Part shown: positions 1 to 7,819 of the stretch, in pieces | Numbering within the stretch: position 1 is the first letter of the stretch | Layout: each line of letters starts with the position of its first letter | NCBI GenBank assembly: GCA_021848725.1 | Contig: JAJZTS010000008.1 | Location: 1-64,000 of the forward strand | Direction of reading: 5' to 3' | DNA: 64,000 nucleotides | Source of the DNA: Pseudomonadota bacterium | GTDB lineage: Bacteria; Pseudomonadota; Gammaproteobacteria; Burkholderiales; Thiobacillaceae | The notes under the pieces: generated by a model | Told to the model about the DNA's origin: nothing | The model's input: only the letters and a program-made list of their open reading frames with translations | Database searches by the model: none | Translations under genes and position numbers: made by a program

Positions 1-49
1 GCGGGCTCTTTTGGTGCCGGTTTGGCCGAAAGAGCGTGTTTCCCGGCGT

Positions 50-126
50 GGTGATGTAGCTCAGCTGGTTAGAGCGACGGATTCATAATCCGTAGGTCGG
101 CGGTTCAAGTCCGCCCATCACCACCA
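50..126 (+). tRNA. tRNA with anticodon CAT (Met, elongator type)
   Basis: The 77-nt cloverleaf has a 7-bp acceptor stem pairing 50-56 with 116-122, a D-arm containing AGCTCAGCTGGTTAGAGC, a 5-bp anticodon stem around loop TTCATAA, and a T-arm with GGTTCAAGTCC. The discriminator A and an encoded CCA (124-126) close it. CAT can be elongator tRNA-Met or the tRNA-Ile whose C34 is changed to lysidine. The G1-C72 acceptor pair argues against an initiator tRNA. I favour elongator Met, but sequence alone does not settle it. The first 49 bases of the window show no clear promoter. Confidence 0.93.
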
Positions 127-228
127 CTAGATTCGTTGAGTTGGACCAGCAACTGGTCAACACAATGCTACAGTTTTTGGTTTATAGCATAGCGTTGTGT
201 AATGAAAGCATAAGCTTAAGTATGGTAG

Positions 229-246
229 TGTGATATACATATCACA
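229..246. promoter_or_regulatory. 18-bp palindrome upstream of the small gene pair
   Basis: TGTGATAT-AC-ATATCACA is a perfect inverted repeat with 8-bp arms and a 2-base centre, ending 19 bases before the ATG at 266. The position suits an operator for a dimeric regulator. The outer TGTGA and TCACA resemble CRP/FNR half sites, but the gap is 8 bases instead of 6. The centre (TATACAT) could also serve as a -10 box, so a repressor here would block transcription directly. Confidence 0.4.
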
Positions 247-265
247 TGTGTAATAGACATAAGCC

Positions 266-457
266 ATGACTAAACACATTAAGAACCTTATTGAAGGTGC
301 TCGATCCGTACTGGTGATAAAACCAGAAGCGGATTACGTGCGCCCGTCGCGTAAGGACACACAGAGGGACGCTGCTAAGCTATCCGGCGATAGCAAACGG
401 GTAGCTTTAGACGTGCGTCGTGCACTTGGCGATGGGAAACAAGTCAACTACCGCTAG
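266..457 (+). CDS. small hypothetical protein, partner of the DUF2335 gene
   Basis: This encodes 63 residues, basic and hydrophilic, with no membrane segment or signal peptide. The N-terminal MTKHIKNLIEGARSVLVI could form an amphipathic helix. I do not recognise the family. It starts at ATG shortly after an 18-bp palindrome and overlaps the next gene by 26 bases, so the two are probably translated together. The patch is AT-richer than the rest of the window and sits just behind a tRNA gene, which is typical of acquired DNA. Function unknown; similar small genes beside DUF2335 genes occur in phage-like settings, but that link is recollection, not proof. Confidence 0.6.
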   Translation: MTKHIKNLIEGARSVLVIKPEADYVRPSRKDTQRDAAKLSGDSKRVALDVRRALGDGKQVNYR

Positions 458-812
458 AGCAAATCGCAACACCGGTGACTTGACTGTCCAGCAACATGAG
501 ACAGACAGTCCGATCTTGCCTGTGCCACAGCTTGAAGTACTGCATGGGTTTAGACCTGATGCAGTCGATTGGGTGATCAATCAGACCCAAATTGAAGCGG
601 AACACCGCAGAGCCGAGGACAAGCGCATCAACAGCTTCATTTTTATTGAGCGCTTAATCGGGCAAATTTTTGCATTCTTAATCGGTTTAAGCGGAGTAAT
701 CGGTGGGGCATATGTGGCTTTGCAGGGGCAACCCTGGGCTGGTGGTGTGATAGCGACAGCCTCCCTAACTGGGCTGGCTGTTGTATTCCTAACCGGTAAG
801 AAGAGTTCCTGA
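432..812 (+). CDS. DUF2335 family membrane protein
   Basis: 126 residues from the ATG at 432; a GTG at 420 in the same frame is an alternative start. Residues 1-70 are cytoplasmic-looking, with a charged helix (IEAEHRRAEDKRIN). Two membrane helices lie at about 76-96 and 101-121, joined by a tight turn (LQGQPWAGG), and the tail is KKSS. This layout, with GQIFAFLIGL and WAGGVIA, matches my knowledge of DUF2335, small predicted membrane proteins often found in prophages and genomic islands. Their function is not known. It overlaps the upstream gene by 26 bases. The base composition differs from the neighbouring miaB operon, which suggests horizontal origin. Confidence 0.75.
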   Translation: MGNKSTTARANRNTGDLTVQQHETDSPILPVPQLEVLHGFRPDAVDWVINQTQIEAEHRRAEDKRINSFIFIERLIGQIFAFLIGLSGVIGGAYVALQGQPWAGGVIATASLTGLAVVFLTGKKSS

Positions 813-959
813 GGTCACCTGTTTTCCTTCGGCAGTTGCCCAGGCGGGCTTGGCAATATTCTTTTCGTTTGGTTTTAAGCCCTTCATTCACCAAATGTTG
901 TTTGATTTTTCCAATTCTTCCCCAAGCTACAATTAGGTCATTACCCAAGTAGCCCCCTC

Positions 960-2300
960 ATGTCCCGCAAAGTTTTCATCAAGACCTTCGGCTGCCAAAT
1001 GAACGAGTACGACTCGGCCAAGATGGCGGACGTGCTCGGCGCCGTCGACGGCTTCGAGACCACCGACAAGCCGGAAGAGGCCGACGTCATCCTGTTCAAC
1101 ACCTGCTCGGTGCGGGAGAAGGCGCAGGAGAAGGTGTTCCACGACCTGGGCCGGGTACGCCACCTGAAGCAGCTCAATCCCAATCTGGTGATCGGGGTCG
1201 GCGGTTGCGTGGCCAGCCAGGAAGGCGCGGCCATCGTCGAGCGGGCGCCCTATGTCGACCTGGTGTTCGGCCCGCAGACCCTGCACCGGCTGCCGCAGAT
1301 GATGGCGAAACGGAGCGAGACCGGCCGCGCCCAGGTCGACATCTCCTTCCCCGAGATCGAGAAGTTCGACCACCTGCCGCCGGCCCGGGTCGAGGGCGCC
1401 AGTGCCTTCGTCTCGGTGATGGAGGGTTGCAGCAAGTACTGCACCTTCTGCGTGGTGCCCTATACCCGGGGCGAAGAGGTGTCTCGGCCGCTGGAGGACG
1501 TGCTGGCCGAAGTGGCCGGTCTGGCCGCCCAGGGCGTGAAGGAAGTGACCCTGCTGGGCCAGAACGTCAACGCCTATCGCGGCGCGATGCCGGGCGGTGA
1601 GGCGGCCGACTTCGCGCTGCTGCTGGAATTCGTGTCGGAAATCCCCGGCATCGAGCGTATCCGCTACACCACCTCGCACCCGCGCGAGTTCACCCCGCGC
1701 CTGATCGAGGCCTATGCCAAGCTGCCCAAACTGGTGTCGCACCTGCACCTGCCGGTGCAGTCCGGCTCCGACCGGGTGTTGGTGGCGATGAAGCGCGGCT
1801 ATTCGGTGCTCGAATTCAAGTCCATCGTGCGCAAGCTGCGCGCCGCGCGGCCCGATCTCAGCTTGGCTTCCGACTTCATCGTCGGCTTCCCGGGCGAGAC
1901 CGAGGCCGATTTCGAGGCGACGCTGAAGCTGGTCGAGGAGCTCGGCTTCGACGGCTCGTTCAGCTTCGTCTACAGCGCTCGCCCCGGCACGCCGGCCGCC
2001 TCGCTGGCCGACAACACCACGCAGGAACAGAAGCTGGAACGGCTGTACCGGCTGCAGGCCTTGATCGAACGGCAGGCCCAGGCCAACAGTGCGGCCATGG
2101 TCGGCAGCGTGCAGCGCGTGCTGGTCGAGGGCCCGTCGAGAAAAGACGCCAATGAACTATCCGGCCGCACCGACAACAACCGCATCGTCAATTTCCCCGG
2201 CCATGCCCGCTTGATCGGCCAGTTCGTCGAGGTCCGCATCACCCGGGCCTACCCCAACAGCCTGCGCGGCGAGGTGGTGCTGCTGGCCGAGACCGTCTGA
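960..2300 (+). CDS. miaB: tRNA-2-methylthio-N6-dimethylallyladenosine synthase MiaB
   Basis: 446 residues, close to the usual length. This radical-SAM methylthiotransferase adds the 2-methylthio group to i6A37 of tRNAs reading UNN codons. The N-terminal domain carries Cys12, Cys49 and Cys83 for one 4Fe-4S cluster. The radical-SAM motif is GCSKYCTFC with Cys157, Cys161 and Cys164. A TRAM domain fills the last 65 or so residues. A possible -10 box TACAAT lies at 928-933 without a good -35. The TGA stop overlaps the ATG of phoH (TGATG), the standard start of the miaB-phoH-ybeY-corC operon. No defects are visible. Confidence 0.97.
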   Translation: MSRKVFIKTFGCQMNEYDSAKMADVLGAVDGFETTDKPEEADVILFNTCSVREKAQEKVFHDLGRVRHLKQLNPNLVIGVGGCVASQEGAAIVERAPYVDLVFGPQTLHRLPQMMAKRSETGRAQVDISFPEIEKFDHLPPARVEGASAFVSVMEGCSKYCTFCVVPYTRGEEVSRPLEDVLAEVAGLAAQGVKEVTLLGQNVNAYRGAMPGGEAADFALLLEFVSEIPGIERIRYTTSHPREFTPRLIEAYAKLPKLVSHLHLPVQSGSDRVLVAMKRGYSVLEFKSIVRKLRAARPDLSLASDFIVGFPGETEADFEATLKLVEELGFDGSFSFVYSARPGTPAASLADNTTQEQKLERLYRLQALIERQAQANSAAMVGSVQRVLVEGPSRKDANELSGRTDNNRIVNFPGHARLIGQFVEVRITRAYPNSLRGEVVLLAETV

Positions 2301-3238
2301 TGGAAGTCTCCTTCAGCGACGTCGACAATACTCGCCTGGCCAACCTGTGCGGCGTGCTGGACGAGAACCTGCGCCAGATCGAGGTGGCGCTCAACATCCG
2401 CATCGCCCGCCGGGGCGAGACTTTCCGCCTGGACGGCGCGGCCGACAAGGTGGCGCAGGCCGCGCGGCTGCTCAAGGATTTCTACCAGCGCGCGCGCAAG
2501 CCACTGGACATCGACGACATCCAACTCGCCCTGGTCGAGGCCGGCCACCCGACCGAACCGCGCGACGACCTGCCGGTGCTGATGACCCGGCGCGCCGGCC
2601 TGCACGGTCGCACGCCCAGGCAGAACGACTACATCCGGCAGATCCAGGAATTCGACATCACCTTCGGCATCGGCCCGGCCGGCACCGGCAAGACCTATCT
2701 GGCGGTGGCCGGTGCGGTCGACGCCTTGGAGCGCGACCTGGTCAAGCGCCTGGTCCTGGTCCGGCCGGCGGTCGAGGCCGGCGAGCGTCTGGGTTTCCTG
2801 CCCGGTGACCTGGTGCAGAAGGTCGATCCCTATCTGCGCCCCTTGTACGACGCGCTGTACGACCTGATGGGCTTCGACAAGGCCACTCGCCTGTTCGAGA
2901 AAGGCGTGATCGAGGTGGCGCCGCTCGCCTTCATGCGCGGCCGTACGCTGAACCACGCCTTCATCATCCTGGACGAGGCGCAGAACACCACGCCGGAGCA
3001 GATGAAGATGTTCTTGACCCGGATCGGTTTCGGTTCCAAGACCGTGGTCACCGGCGACGTGACCCAGATCGACCTGGCCCGCGGTCAGAAGAGCGGCCTG
3101 ATCGAGGCCCGGCAGATCCTGCGCGAGGTGCGCGGCATCGCCTTCACCGAATTCCAGAACGAGGACGTCGTGCGCCACCCGCTGGTCGCGCGCATCATCG
3201 ACGCCTACGACGACTACCATGCCCGGCGCGGCGAGTAA
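2300..3238 (+). CDS. phoH: PhoH family ATPase (PhoH-like, YbeZ)
   Basis: 312 residues. It has an N-terminal KH-like region (about 15-75) and then a P-loop ATPase domain with Walker A GPAGTGKT at 125-132 and Walker B FIILDEAQN near 221-229. E. coli YbeZ has this architecture; it partners the endoribonuclease YbeY in ribosome maturation and quality control, and related PhoH domains can act as RNA helicases. Its start overlaps the miaB stop by one base, and its last 20 bases overlap ybeY, so the three are translationally coupled. The biochemical role in this organism is inferred from context. Confidence 0.95.
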   Translation: MEVSFSDVDNTRLANLCGVLDENLRQIEVALNIRIARRGETFRLDGAADKVAQAARLLKDFYQRARKPLDIDDIQLALVEAGHPTEPRDDLPVLMTRRAGLHGRTPRQNDYIRQIQEFDITFGIGPAGTGKTYLAVAGAVDALERDLVKRLVLVRPAVEAGERLGFLPGDLVQKVDPYLRPLYDALYDLMGFDKATRLFEKGVIEVAPLAFMRGRTLNHAFIILDEAQNTTPEQMKMFLTRIGFGSKTVVTGDVTQIDLARGQKSGLIEARQILREVRGIAFTEFQNEDVVRHPLVARIIDAYDDYHARRGE

Positions 3239-3686
3239 GCCCATCAAGCCAAAACTCAGCCTGGCCGTGCAATATGCGGTCGCCAATAAGACCGTGCCGA
3301 GCCGGGCCGAGCTGCGCCGCTGGACACGGGCCGGGCAGAGGCAGGACATCCAGGCCACGCTGCGCATCGTGGGCGAGGCCGAGGGCCGGCAACTCAACCA
3401 CGCATTCCGGGGCAAGGATTACGCGACCAACGTGCTCACCTTCGTCTACGGCGAAGACCCCGAAACGGGCGCATTGACCGGCGACATCGTGCTCTGCGCG
3501 CCGGTGGTGGCACGCGAGGCGAAAGAGCAAAAAAAACCGCTGGCGGCGCACTATGCCCATCTCGTGGTGCACGGTTTCCTGCATCTGCAGGGCTACGACC
3601 ACGAGGTCGAGACCGAGGCCGCTGTCATGGAGGCCCTGGAAAGCTTTATCATTCAGTCATTGGGTTACCCCGATCCCTACCAATGA
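3219..3686 (+). CDS. ybeY: endoribonuclease YbeY (rRNA maturation factor)
   Basis: 155 residues. The metal-binding signature HGFLHLQGYDH (His118, His122, His128) is intact and defines the UPF0054/YbeY family, a zinc-dependent single-strand endoribonuclease used for 16S rRNA 3'-end maturation and 70S quality control. The region before it (RGKDYATNVLTF) is also typical. The ATG at 3219 lies inside the end of phoH, which implies coupled translation. A slightly later start is possible because the first dozen residues are not conserved in the family. The stop overlaps the corC start as ATGA. Confidence 0.95.
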   Translation: MPGAASKPIKPKLSLAVQYAVANKTVPSRAELRRWTRAGQRQDIQATLRIVGEAEGRQLNHAFRGKDYATNVLTFVYGEDPETGALTGDIVLCAPVVAREAKEQKKPLAAHYAHLVVHGFLHLQGYDHEVETEAAVMEALESFIIQSLGYPDPYQ

Positions 3687-4522
3687 ACGACGACAGTAGT
3701 CACCGACCTAGCCTTATCGACCGTCTGACCTCCTGGCTCTTGCGCGAGCCGGAAGACCGCGAGCAGTTGCTGGAAGTCCTGCACAGTGCCTACGACCACA
3801 ACCTGCTCGACGCCGACGCCCTGACCATGATCGAGGGCGTGCTCCAGGTGTCCGAGCGCCAAGTGCGCGAGATCATGATCCCGCGCGCCCAGATGGACGT
3901 GGTCGACATCAGCGACCCGCCGGAAAAACTCCTGCCCTTCGTCATCGAGACCGCCCACTCCCGTTTCCCCGTGGTCGACGGTGAGCGCGACGATGTGGTC
4001 GGCATCCTGCTGGCCAAGGATTTGCTGCGGGTCTGCACCGGCGAGGAGATGGACCTGCGCGACTGGCTGCGCCCGGCCATCTTCGTGCCCGAATCGAAGC
4101 GGCTCAACGTGCTGCTGCGCGAGTTCCGCGCCTCGCGCAATCACATCGCCATCGTGGTCGACGAATACGGCGGCGTCGCCGGTTTGGTCACCATCGAGGA
4201 CGTGTTGGAGCAGATCGTCGGCGACATCGAGGACGAATACGACTACGACGAGGCGGAGGACAACATCCTGCGCGACAAGAGCGGCGGCTGGCGGGTCAAG
4301 GCCCAGACCGAGATCGCCGACTTCAACGAGACCGTCGGCGCCAAACTGCCGGAAGAAGAATTCGATACCGTCGGCGGCTTGGTCATGAACCGCTTCGGCC
4401 GCCTACCCAAACGCGGCGAAACCATCGAGATCGATGGCTTCCGCTTCCAGATCCTGCGCGCCGACAGCCGCCGGCTGTATAGCTTGCTGGTCGAACAGGT
4501 GCCACAGGCCTCGCTGCTATAA
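3683..4522 (+). CDS. corC: CorC/HlyC-type CBS-domain protein (YbeX)
   Basis: 279 residues, soluble. The order is a short helical N-terminus, a CBS pair (about 66-190, beginning at VREIMIPRAQMDVV and including VVDEYGGVAGLVTIEDVLEQ), and a C-terminal CorC/HlyC transporter-associated domain (about 200-275). It lacks the DUF21 membrane domain of the larger family members. The family is linked to cobalt/magnesium efflux in genetics and, for YbeX beside YbeY, to ribosome metabolism. It overlaps ybeY by 4 bases. In many proteobacteria lnt follows corC; here ygfZ follows after an 80-bp gap. Confidence 0.93.
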   Translation: MNDDSSHRPSLIDRLTSWLLREPEDREQLLEVLHSAYDHNLLDADALTMIEGVLQVSERQVREIMIPRAQMDVVDISDPPEKLLPFVIETAHSRFPVVDGERDDVVGILLAKDLLRVCTGEEMDLRDWLRPAIFVPESKRLNVLLREFRASRNHIAIVVDEYGGVAGLVTIEDVLEQIVGDIEDEYDYDEAEDNILRDKSGGWRVKAQTEIADFNETVGAKLPEEEFDTVGGLVMNRFGRLPKRGETIEIDGFRFQILRADSRRLYSLLVEQVPQASLL

Positions 4523-4601
4523 CCCTGCTCGGCGACGGCTTGTCTTTTTGCCGACCTGCCGTTACCTTACGCGGGTTTCCACGTGAGTGAGCACGAACAT
4601 C

Positions 4602-5624
4602 ATGCAACAGGGCTGGGGCGATTTTCTGAAGGGCCAAGGGGCCGTCATCGACCAAGGCAAGGTCGCCGACTTCGGCGCTTTGCAGGAAGAATTGCACACC
4701 GCGCGCGACGGCCTGGTCCTGGCCGACCTGTCCCACTTCGGCCTGATTGCCTTCAGCGGCGAAGAGGCGCAGGACTTCCTGCACAAGCAAGTCACCAACG
4801 ACATGCGCGCGCTCGCGCCCGAGACCGCGCTGTTCGCCGGCTACTGCACGGCCAAGGGTCGCCTGCTGGCCAACTTCCTGGTGTTCAAGCGCGACGCCGA
4901 CATTCTGCTGATGCTGCCGGAAGCCATTCGCGAGGCCACGCAAAAACGGCTGGCCATGTTCATCCTGCGCGCCAAGGTCAAGGCGCGCGACGCCGGACCG
5001 GAATGGGTGCGCTTGGGCCTGAGCGGCATCGGCGCGCGCGAGACCCTGGTCAACGCCATCGGCGCCGCGCCCGACGGCATGATGGCCGTCATCCACACCG
5101 ACACCGCCTTTGCCGTGCAACTGGGCGACAACCGCTTCGACCTGTTCGTGCAGCCCGACCATGCGTCGGCCATGTGGCAGGCCCTGGTCACCGAGGCGCG
5201 TCCGGTTGGCGCTGCCGTTTGGGATTGGCTGATGGTGCGCGGCGGCGTGCCCATCGTCGAGCCGGCCACGCAAGACCAATTCGTGCCGCAGATGGCCAAT
5301 ATGGACACCCTGCACGGCGTCAGTTTCCAGAAGGGCTGCTACCCTGGCCAGGAGATCGTCGCCCGCACCCAATACCTGGGCAAGGTCAAACGCCGCATGT
5401 ATCTCGCCCACGTCGACGCCGAGGCCGCGGCCGGCGACGAGCTCTACAGCCCCGACTTGGCCGGTCAGGCCTGCGGCCTGATCGCCAACGCCGCGCCGGC
5501 ACCGGGCGGCGGCAGCGACGTGCTGGCGGTGATCCTGGTCAGCAGCCACGAGGCCGGCGATGTCCGCCTGAAGGGCCTGGACGGCCCGCGCCTCGCCTTC
5601 GAGCCGCTGCCCTACGCCGTGTGA
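4602..5624 (+). CDS. ygfZ: folate-binding Fe-S cluster repair protein YgfZ/GcvT-like
   Basis: 340 residues from the ATG at 4602; a GTG at 4587 would add five residues, and neither start has a strong ribosome binding site. The family signature K-G-C-Y-x-G-Q-E is present as KGCYPGQE at 244-251, with the essential cysteine Cys246. YgfZ binds tetrahydrofolate in a GcvT-like fold and helps mature or repair certain iron-sulfur enzymes, MiaB being a classical client in E. coli. Having miaB four genes upstream is therefore functionally sensible. The last 4 bases overlap the GTG start of the next gene. Confidence 0.92.
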   Translation: MQQGWGDFLKGQGAVIDQGKVADFGALQEELHTARDGLVLADLSHFGLIAFSGEEAQDFLHKQVTNDMRALAPETALFAGYCTAKGRLLANFLVFKRDADILLMLPEAIREATQKRLAMFILRAKVKARDAGPEWVRLGLSGIGARETLVNAIGAAPDGMMAVIHTDTAFAVQLGDNRFDLFVQPDHASAMWQALVTEARPVGAAVWDWLMVRGGVPIVEPATQDQFVPQMANMDTLHGVSFQKGCYPGQEIVARTQYLGKVKRRMYLAHVDAEAAAGDELYSPDLAGQACGLIANAAPAPGGGSDVLAVILVSSHEAGDVRLKGLDGPRLAFEPLPYAV

Positions 5625-5935
5625 GCGCACACTACTACGTGTGGTACCGGGTACAGGCGGGCACCGAGGCCGAGGCCGAAACCGCCGTGCGCAGCCTACA
5701 GGCGCGCCTGGCCTGCCGCAGCGGCGTGAGCGGCCGGCTGCTGAAAAAGCGCGACGCGGCCGAGACCTGGATGGAGGTCTACGAAGGCGTGGCCGAGCCA
5801 CAAAGTTTCGAGCGGCAACTGCGGGAATTGGCCGAACGCTATGACGTAGAGATGTTTCTCGATGGGGGCCGTCACGTCGAATGTTTTATCGGCGAGACGG
5901 ATGTGATCCGAAGCTGTGGCAAAGGGGACGAGTGA
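5621..5935 (+). CDS. DUF4936 family protein
   Basis: 104 residues, starting at a GTG that overlaps the ygfZ stop as GTGA. It is a small soluble alpha/beta protein that begins with a beta-strand rich in aromatics (HYYVWYRV), continues with a helix and the segment TWMEVYEG, and ends with RHVECF before a short tail. This pattern is what I know from DUF4936, a family confined largely to Betaproteobacteria; the compact two-strand/helix pattern suggests a dimeric ferredoxin-like (ABM-type) fold. Function unknown. The stop codon overlaps the slmA start (TGATG), so the gene is probably co-expressed with ygfZ and slmA. Confidence 0.8.
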   Translation: MSAHYYVWYRVQAGTEAEAETAVRSLQARLACRSGVSGRLLKKRDAAETWMEVYEGVAEPQSFERQLRELAERYDVEMFLDGGRHVECFIGETDVIRSCGKGDE

Positions 5936-6522
5936 TGGCGAGCAAACCGGGCGAGCGCAAACTGCAAATCCTGCAAGTCTTGGCCGAGATGTTGGAGAAC
6001 CCGCAGGCGGAAAAGGTCACCACCGCCGGCCTGGCCGCGCGGCTCGACGTATCCGAGGCCGCGCTCTATCGCCACTTCGCCAGCAAGGCCCAGATGTATG
6101 AAGGCCTGATCGAGTTCATCGAAGGCACGCTGTTCAGCTTGATCAACAAACTGGCCAGCGACGAGACCCGTGGCGTCGAACAGGCACGCGCCATCCTCGC
6201 CTTGCTGCTCGGCTTCGCCGAAAAGAATCCGGGCATGACCCGGGTGCTGACCGGCGAGGCCCTGGTCAACGAGAACGAACGCCTACAAGTGCGGATGAAC
6301 CAACTGTTCGACCGCTTGGAGGCCAGCCTGCGTCAGGCCCTGCGCATCGCCGCGACCCAGAGCGACTTGGCCGACGGTGTCGATGCCGGCGCCAGCGCCA
6401 ACCTGATGCTCGGTTTCGTGCAGGGCCGCTGGCAGCAGTTCGTCAAGAGCGGCTTCAAGCAGAAGCCGAGCGCGCAGTGGGAGGCGCAGTGGGGCTTATT
6501 GCGGCGGGCGGTGGCGCCGTAA
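5935..6522 (+). CDS. slmA: nucleoid occlusion factor SlmA (TetR family)
   Basis: 195 residues, against 198 in E. coli. A TetR-type helix-turn-helix covers about residues 28-50 (TTAGLAARLDVSEAALYRHF). The regulatory half keeps the SlmA-like LLLGFAEKNPGMTRVLTGEAL and the C-terminal FVKSGFKQKPSAQWEAQW. SlmA binds specific chromosomal sites and inhibits FtsZ assembly over the nucleoid. I chose the ATG at 5935, overlapping the previous stop, over an in-frame ATG at 5881 that would add 18 residues overlapping that gene. A generic TetR regulator is less likely given full-length similarity. Confidence 0.9.
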   Translation: MASKPGERKLQILQVLAEMLENPQAEKVTTAGLAARLDVSEAALYRHFASKAQMYEGLIEFIEGTLFSLINKLASDETRGVEQARAILALLLGFAEKNPGMTRVLTGEALVNENERLQVRMNQLFDRLEASLRQALRIAATQSDLADGVDAGASANLMLGFVQGRWQQFVKSGFKQKPSAQWEAQWGLLRRAVAP

Positions 6523-6577
6523 ACAGCGTCGTTCGCTGTCATTGCGAGCCCGAAGGGGCGGGGTAATCCCTTGCTCT

Positions 6578-6609
6578 CCCGTCATTCCCGCGTAGGCGGG
6601 AATGACGGG
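6578..6609. repeat. palindromic GTCATTCCCGC repeat
   Basis: Two 14-bp arms (6578-6591 and 6596-6609) around GTAG form a perfect hairpin. The same family recurs at 39752-39860 and 43083-43144. Just upstream (about 6537-6570) lies a second motif, CATTGCGAGCCCGAAGGGG, a degraded form of another common dispersed repeat. It lies between the convergent slmA and moeB-like genes and may double as a transcript end, although it has no T-run. Confidence 0.85.
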
Positions 6610-6614
6610 AAGAC

Positions 6615-7361
6615 TCACTTACCACACACACTACACCCACCATCCCGCTTCAATTTGATGGCACGCCACTCCGCATCCAACGCGTTGTACAACAGCAGCC
6701 GCCCCTTCAGCGGCTGGCCGATGCCCATCAACACCTTCAACGCCTCGGCCGCTTGCAAGGCGCCGACCACGCCGACCAGCGGCGCGAAGACGCCGAATTC
6801 GGCGCAGCGCATTTCGGCTTCTTCACTGTGTTCGGGGAACAGGCAGGCGTAGCAGGGCGCTTCGCTGTCGCGCAGGTCGAACACGCTGACTTGGCCGTCG
6901 AAGCGGACGGCGGCGCCGGAGACCAGGGGTTTTTTGTGCGCGACGCAGGCGCGGTTGATGGCGTGGCGGGTGGCGAAGTTGTCTGAGCAATCGAGCACGA
7001 CGTCGGCCTGGGCGACCAGCCAGTCCAGGCGTTCGCCGAGCAGGCGCTCGGCCAGCGGTTCGACCTGCACGTCGGGGTTCATCGCGCGCATGCGCCGGGC
7101 GGCGGAGGCGGCCTTGTTTTCATTCAGGCTGCTCGTGTCGTGCGCGATCTGGCGTTGCAGGTTGGTCAGTTCGACGTGGTCGGCATCGGCCAGGGCGATG
7201 CGGCCGACGCCGGCGGCGGCGAGGTAGAGCGCGGCCGGCGAGCCCAGGCCGCCGGCGCCGACGATGAGGGCATGTGCCTTGAGCAGCCGTTCCTGGCCGG
7301 CGATGCCGATCTCGTCGAGCAGGAGATGGCGGGAATAGCGCAGGAGTTGGTTGTCGTTCAT
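6615..7361 (-). CDS. moeB: MoeB/ThiF-type adenylyltransferase
   Basis: 248 residues, a single E1-like domain without a rhodanese tail. The nucleotide-binding loop is GAGGLG (35-40), the adenylation region includes NLQRQ (67-71) and DCSDN (124-128), Cys186 is the probable thiol acceptor, and two CxxC pairs (Cys170/173 and Cys243/246) bind zinc. Such enzymes activate the C-terminal glycine of MoaD (molybdopterin) or ThiS (thiamine). MoeB and ThiF cannot be told apart safely here, since neither moaD nor thiS is nearby. It is the last gene of the minus-strand group ctpA-unknown-moeB. Confidence 0.88.
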   Translation of the reverse strand: MNDNQLLRYSRHLLLDEIGIAGQERLLKAHALIVGAGGLGSPAALYLAAAGVGRIALADADHVELTNLQRQIAHDTSSLNENKAASAARRMRAMNPDVQVEPLAERLLGERLDWLVAQADVVLDCSDNFATRHAINRACVAHKKPLVSGAAVRFDGQVSVFDLRDSEAPCYACLFPEHSEEAEMRCAEFGVFAPLVGVVGALQAAEALKVLMGIGQPLKGRLLLYNALDAEWRAIKLKRDGGCSVCGK

Positions 7362-7403
7362 GCGGGCGCTGGCCGGCGAGCGCGGCGCTCGCCGCTTAAG
7401 GTT

Positions 7404-7799
7404 TTATTTGTACTGCCGCCACTCGGCGGGGGTGTCGTCGTGGTCGCCGTGCGGGCGTTTTTGCCAGGCCTCGATGTGCGGTTTGTATTGCTTGGTCGGC
7501 GCGCTCGGGTGGGCGATGTTTTCGCGCTGGGTGCGCTCGCAGTAATAGACCAGGGCCCGGCGGATGCGGATGAGCAGGGTGTTGTGCAGGTGGAAGCCTT
7601 GGGCCTCGAGGCCGGTCTCCAGGCCTTCCAAGGTGAAGTCGCCGATGCGGTAGCAGATTTCGATGGTGTGCAGGTCGAGGCTGCGCACGGTGAGGCCGGA
7701 CAGACCGGACAGGATTTGCACCGCCAGCGTCGCTTGGCCGTGAGGGAAGGGGTCGAACACGATCTCGCGGCGTTTCTGGATGTCCAACGGGGTGTTCAT
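7404..7799 (-). CDS. conserved-looking protein of unknown function
   Basis: 131 residues, no signal peptide or membrane helix. The core (about 20-75) alternates strands and helices (ATLAVQILSGLSGL, SLDLHTIEICYRIGD, LEGLETGLEAQGFHL) like a small ferredoxin-like domain. A helix RIRRALVYYCERTQREN follows, then a hydrophilic tail rich in His, Lys and Pro. I do not recognise the family. It lies 20 bp downstream of ctpA and 42 bp upstream of the moeB-like gene on the same strand, so it is probably in their operon. The ferredoxin-like guess is from the hydrophobic pattern only. Confidence 0.75.
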   Translation of the reverse strand: MNTPLDIQKRREIVFDPFPHGQATLAVQILSGLSGLTVRSLDLHTIEICYRIGDFTLEGLETGLEAQGFHLHNTLLIRIRRALVYYCERTQRENIAHPSAPTKQYKPHIEAWQKRPHGDHDDTPAEWRQYK

Positions 7800-7819
7800 A
7801 CGCCCTCCTGCCTATGCGG

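Noticed and set aside
229-246. CRP/FNR binding site
   Set aside because: The TGTGA and TCACA half sites are 8 bases apart instead of 6, so I list only an unassigned palindrome.
50-960. Prophage or island integrated at the tRNA with attachment-site repeats
   Set aside because: No copy of the tRNA 3' end was found downstream before miaB and there is no integrase gene; only composition suggests transfer.
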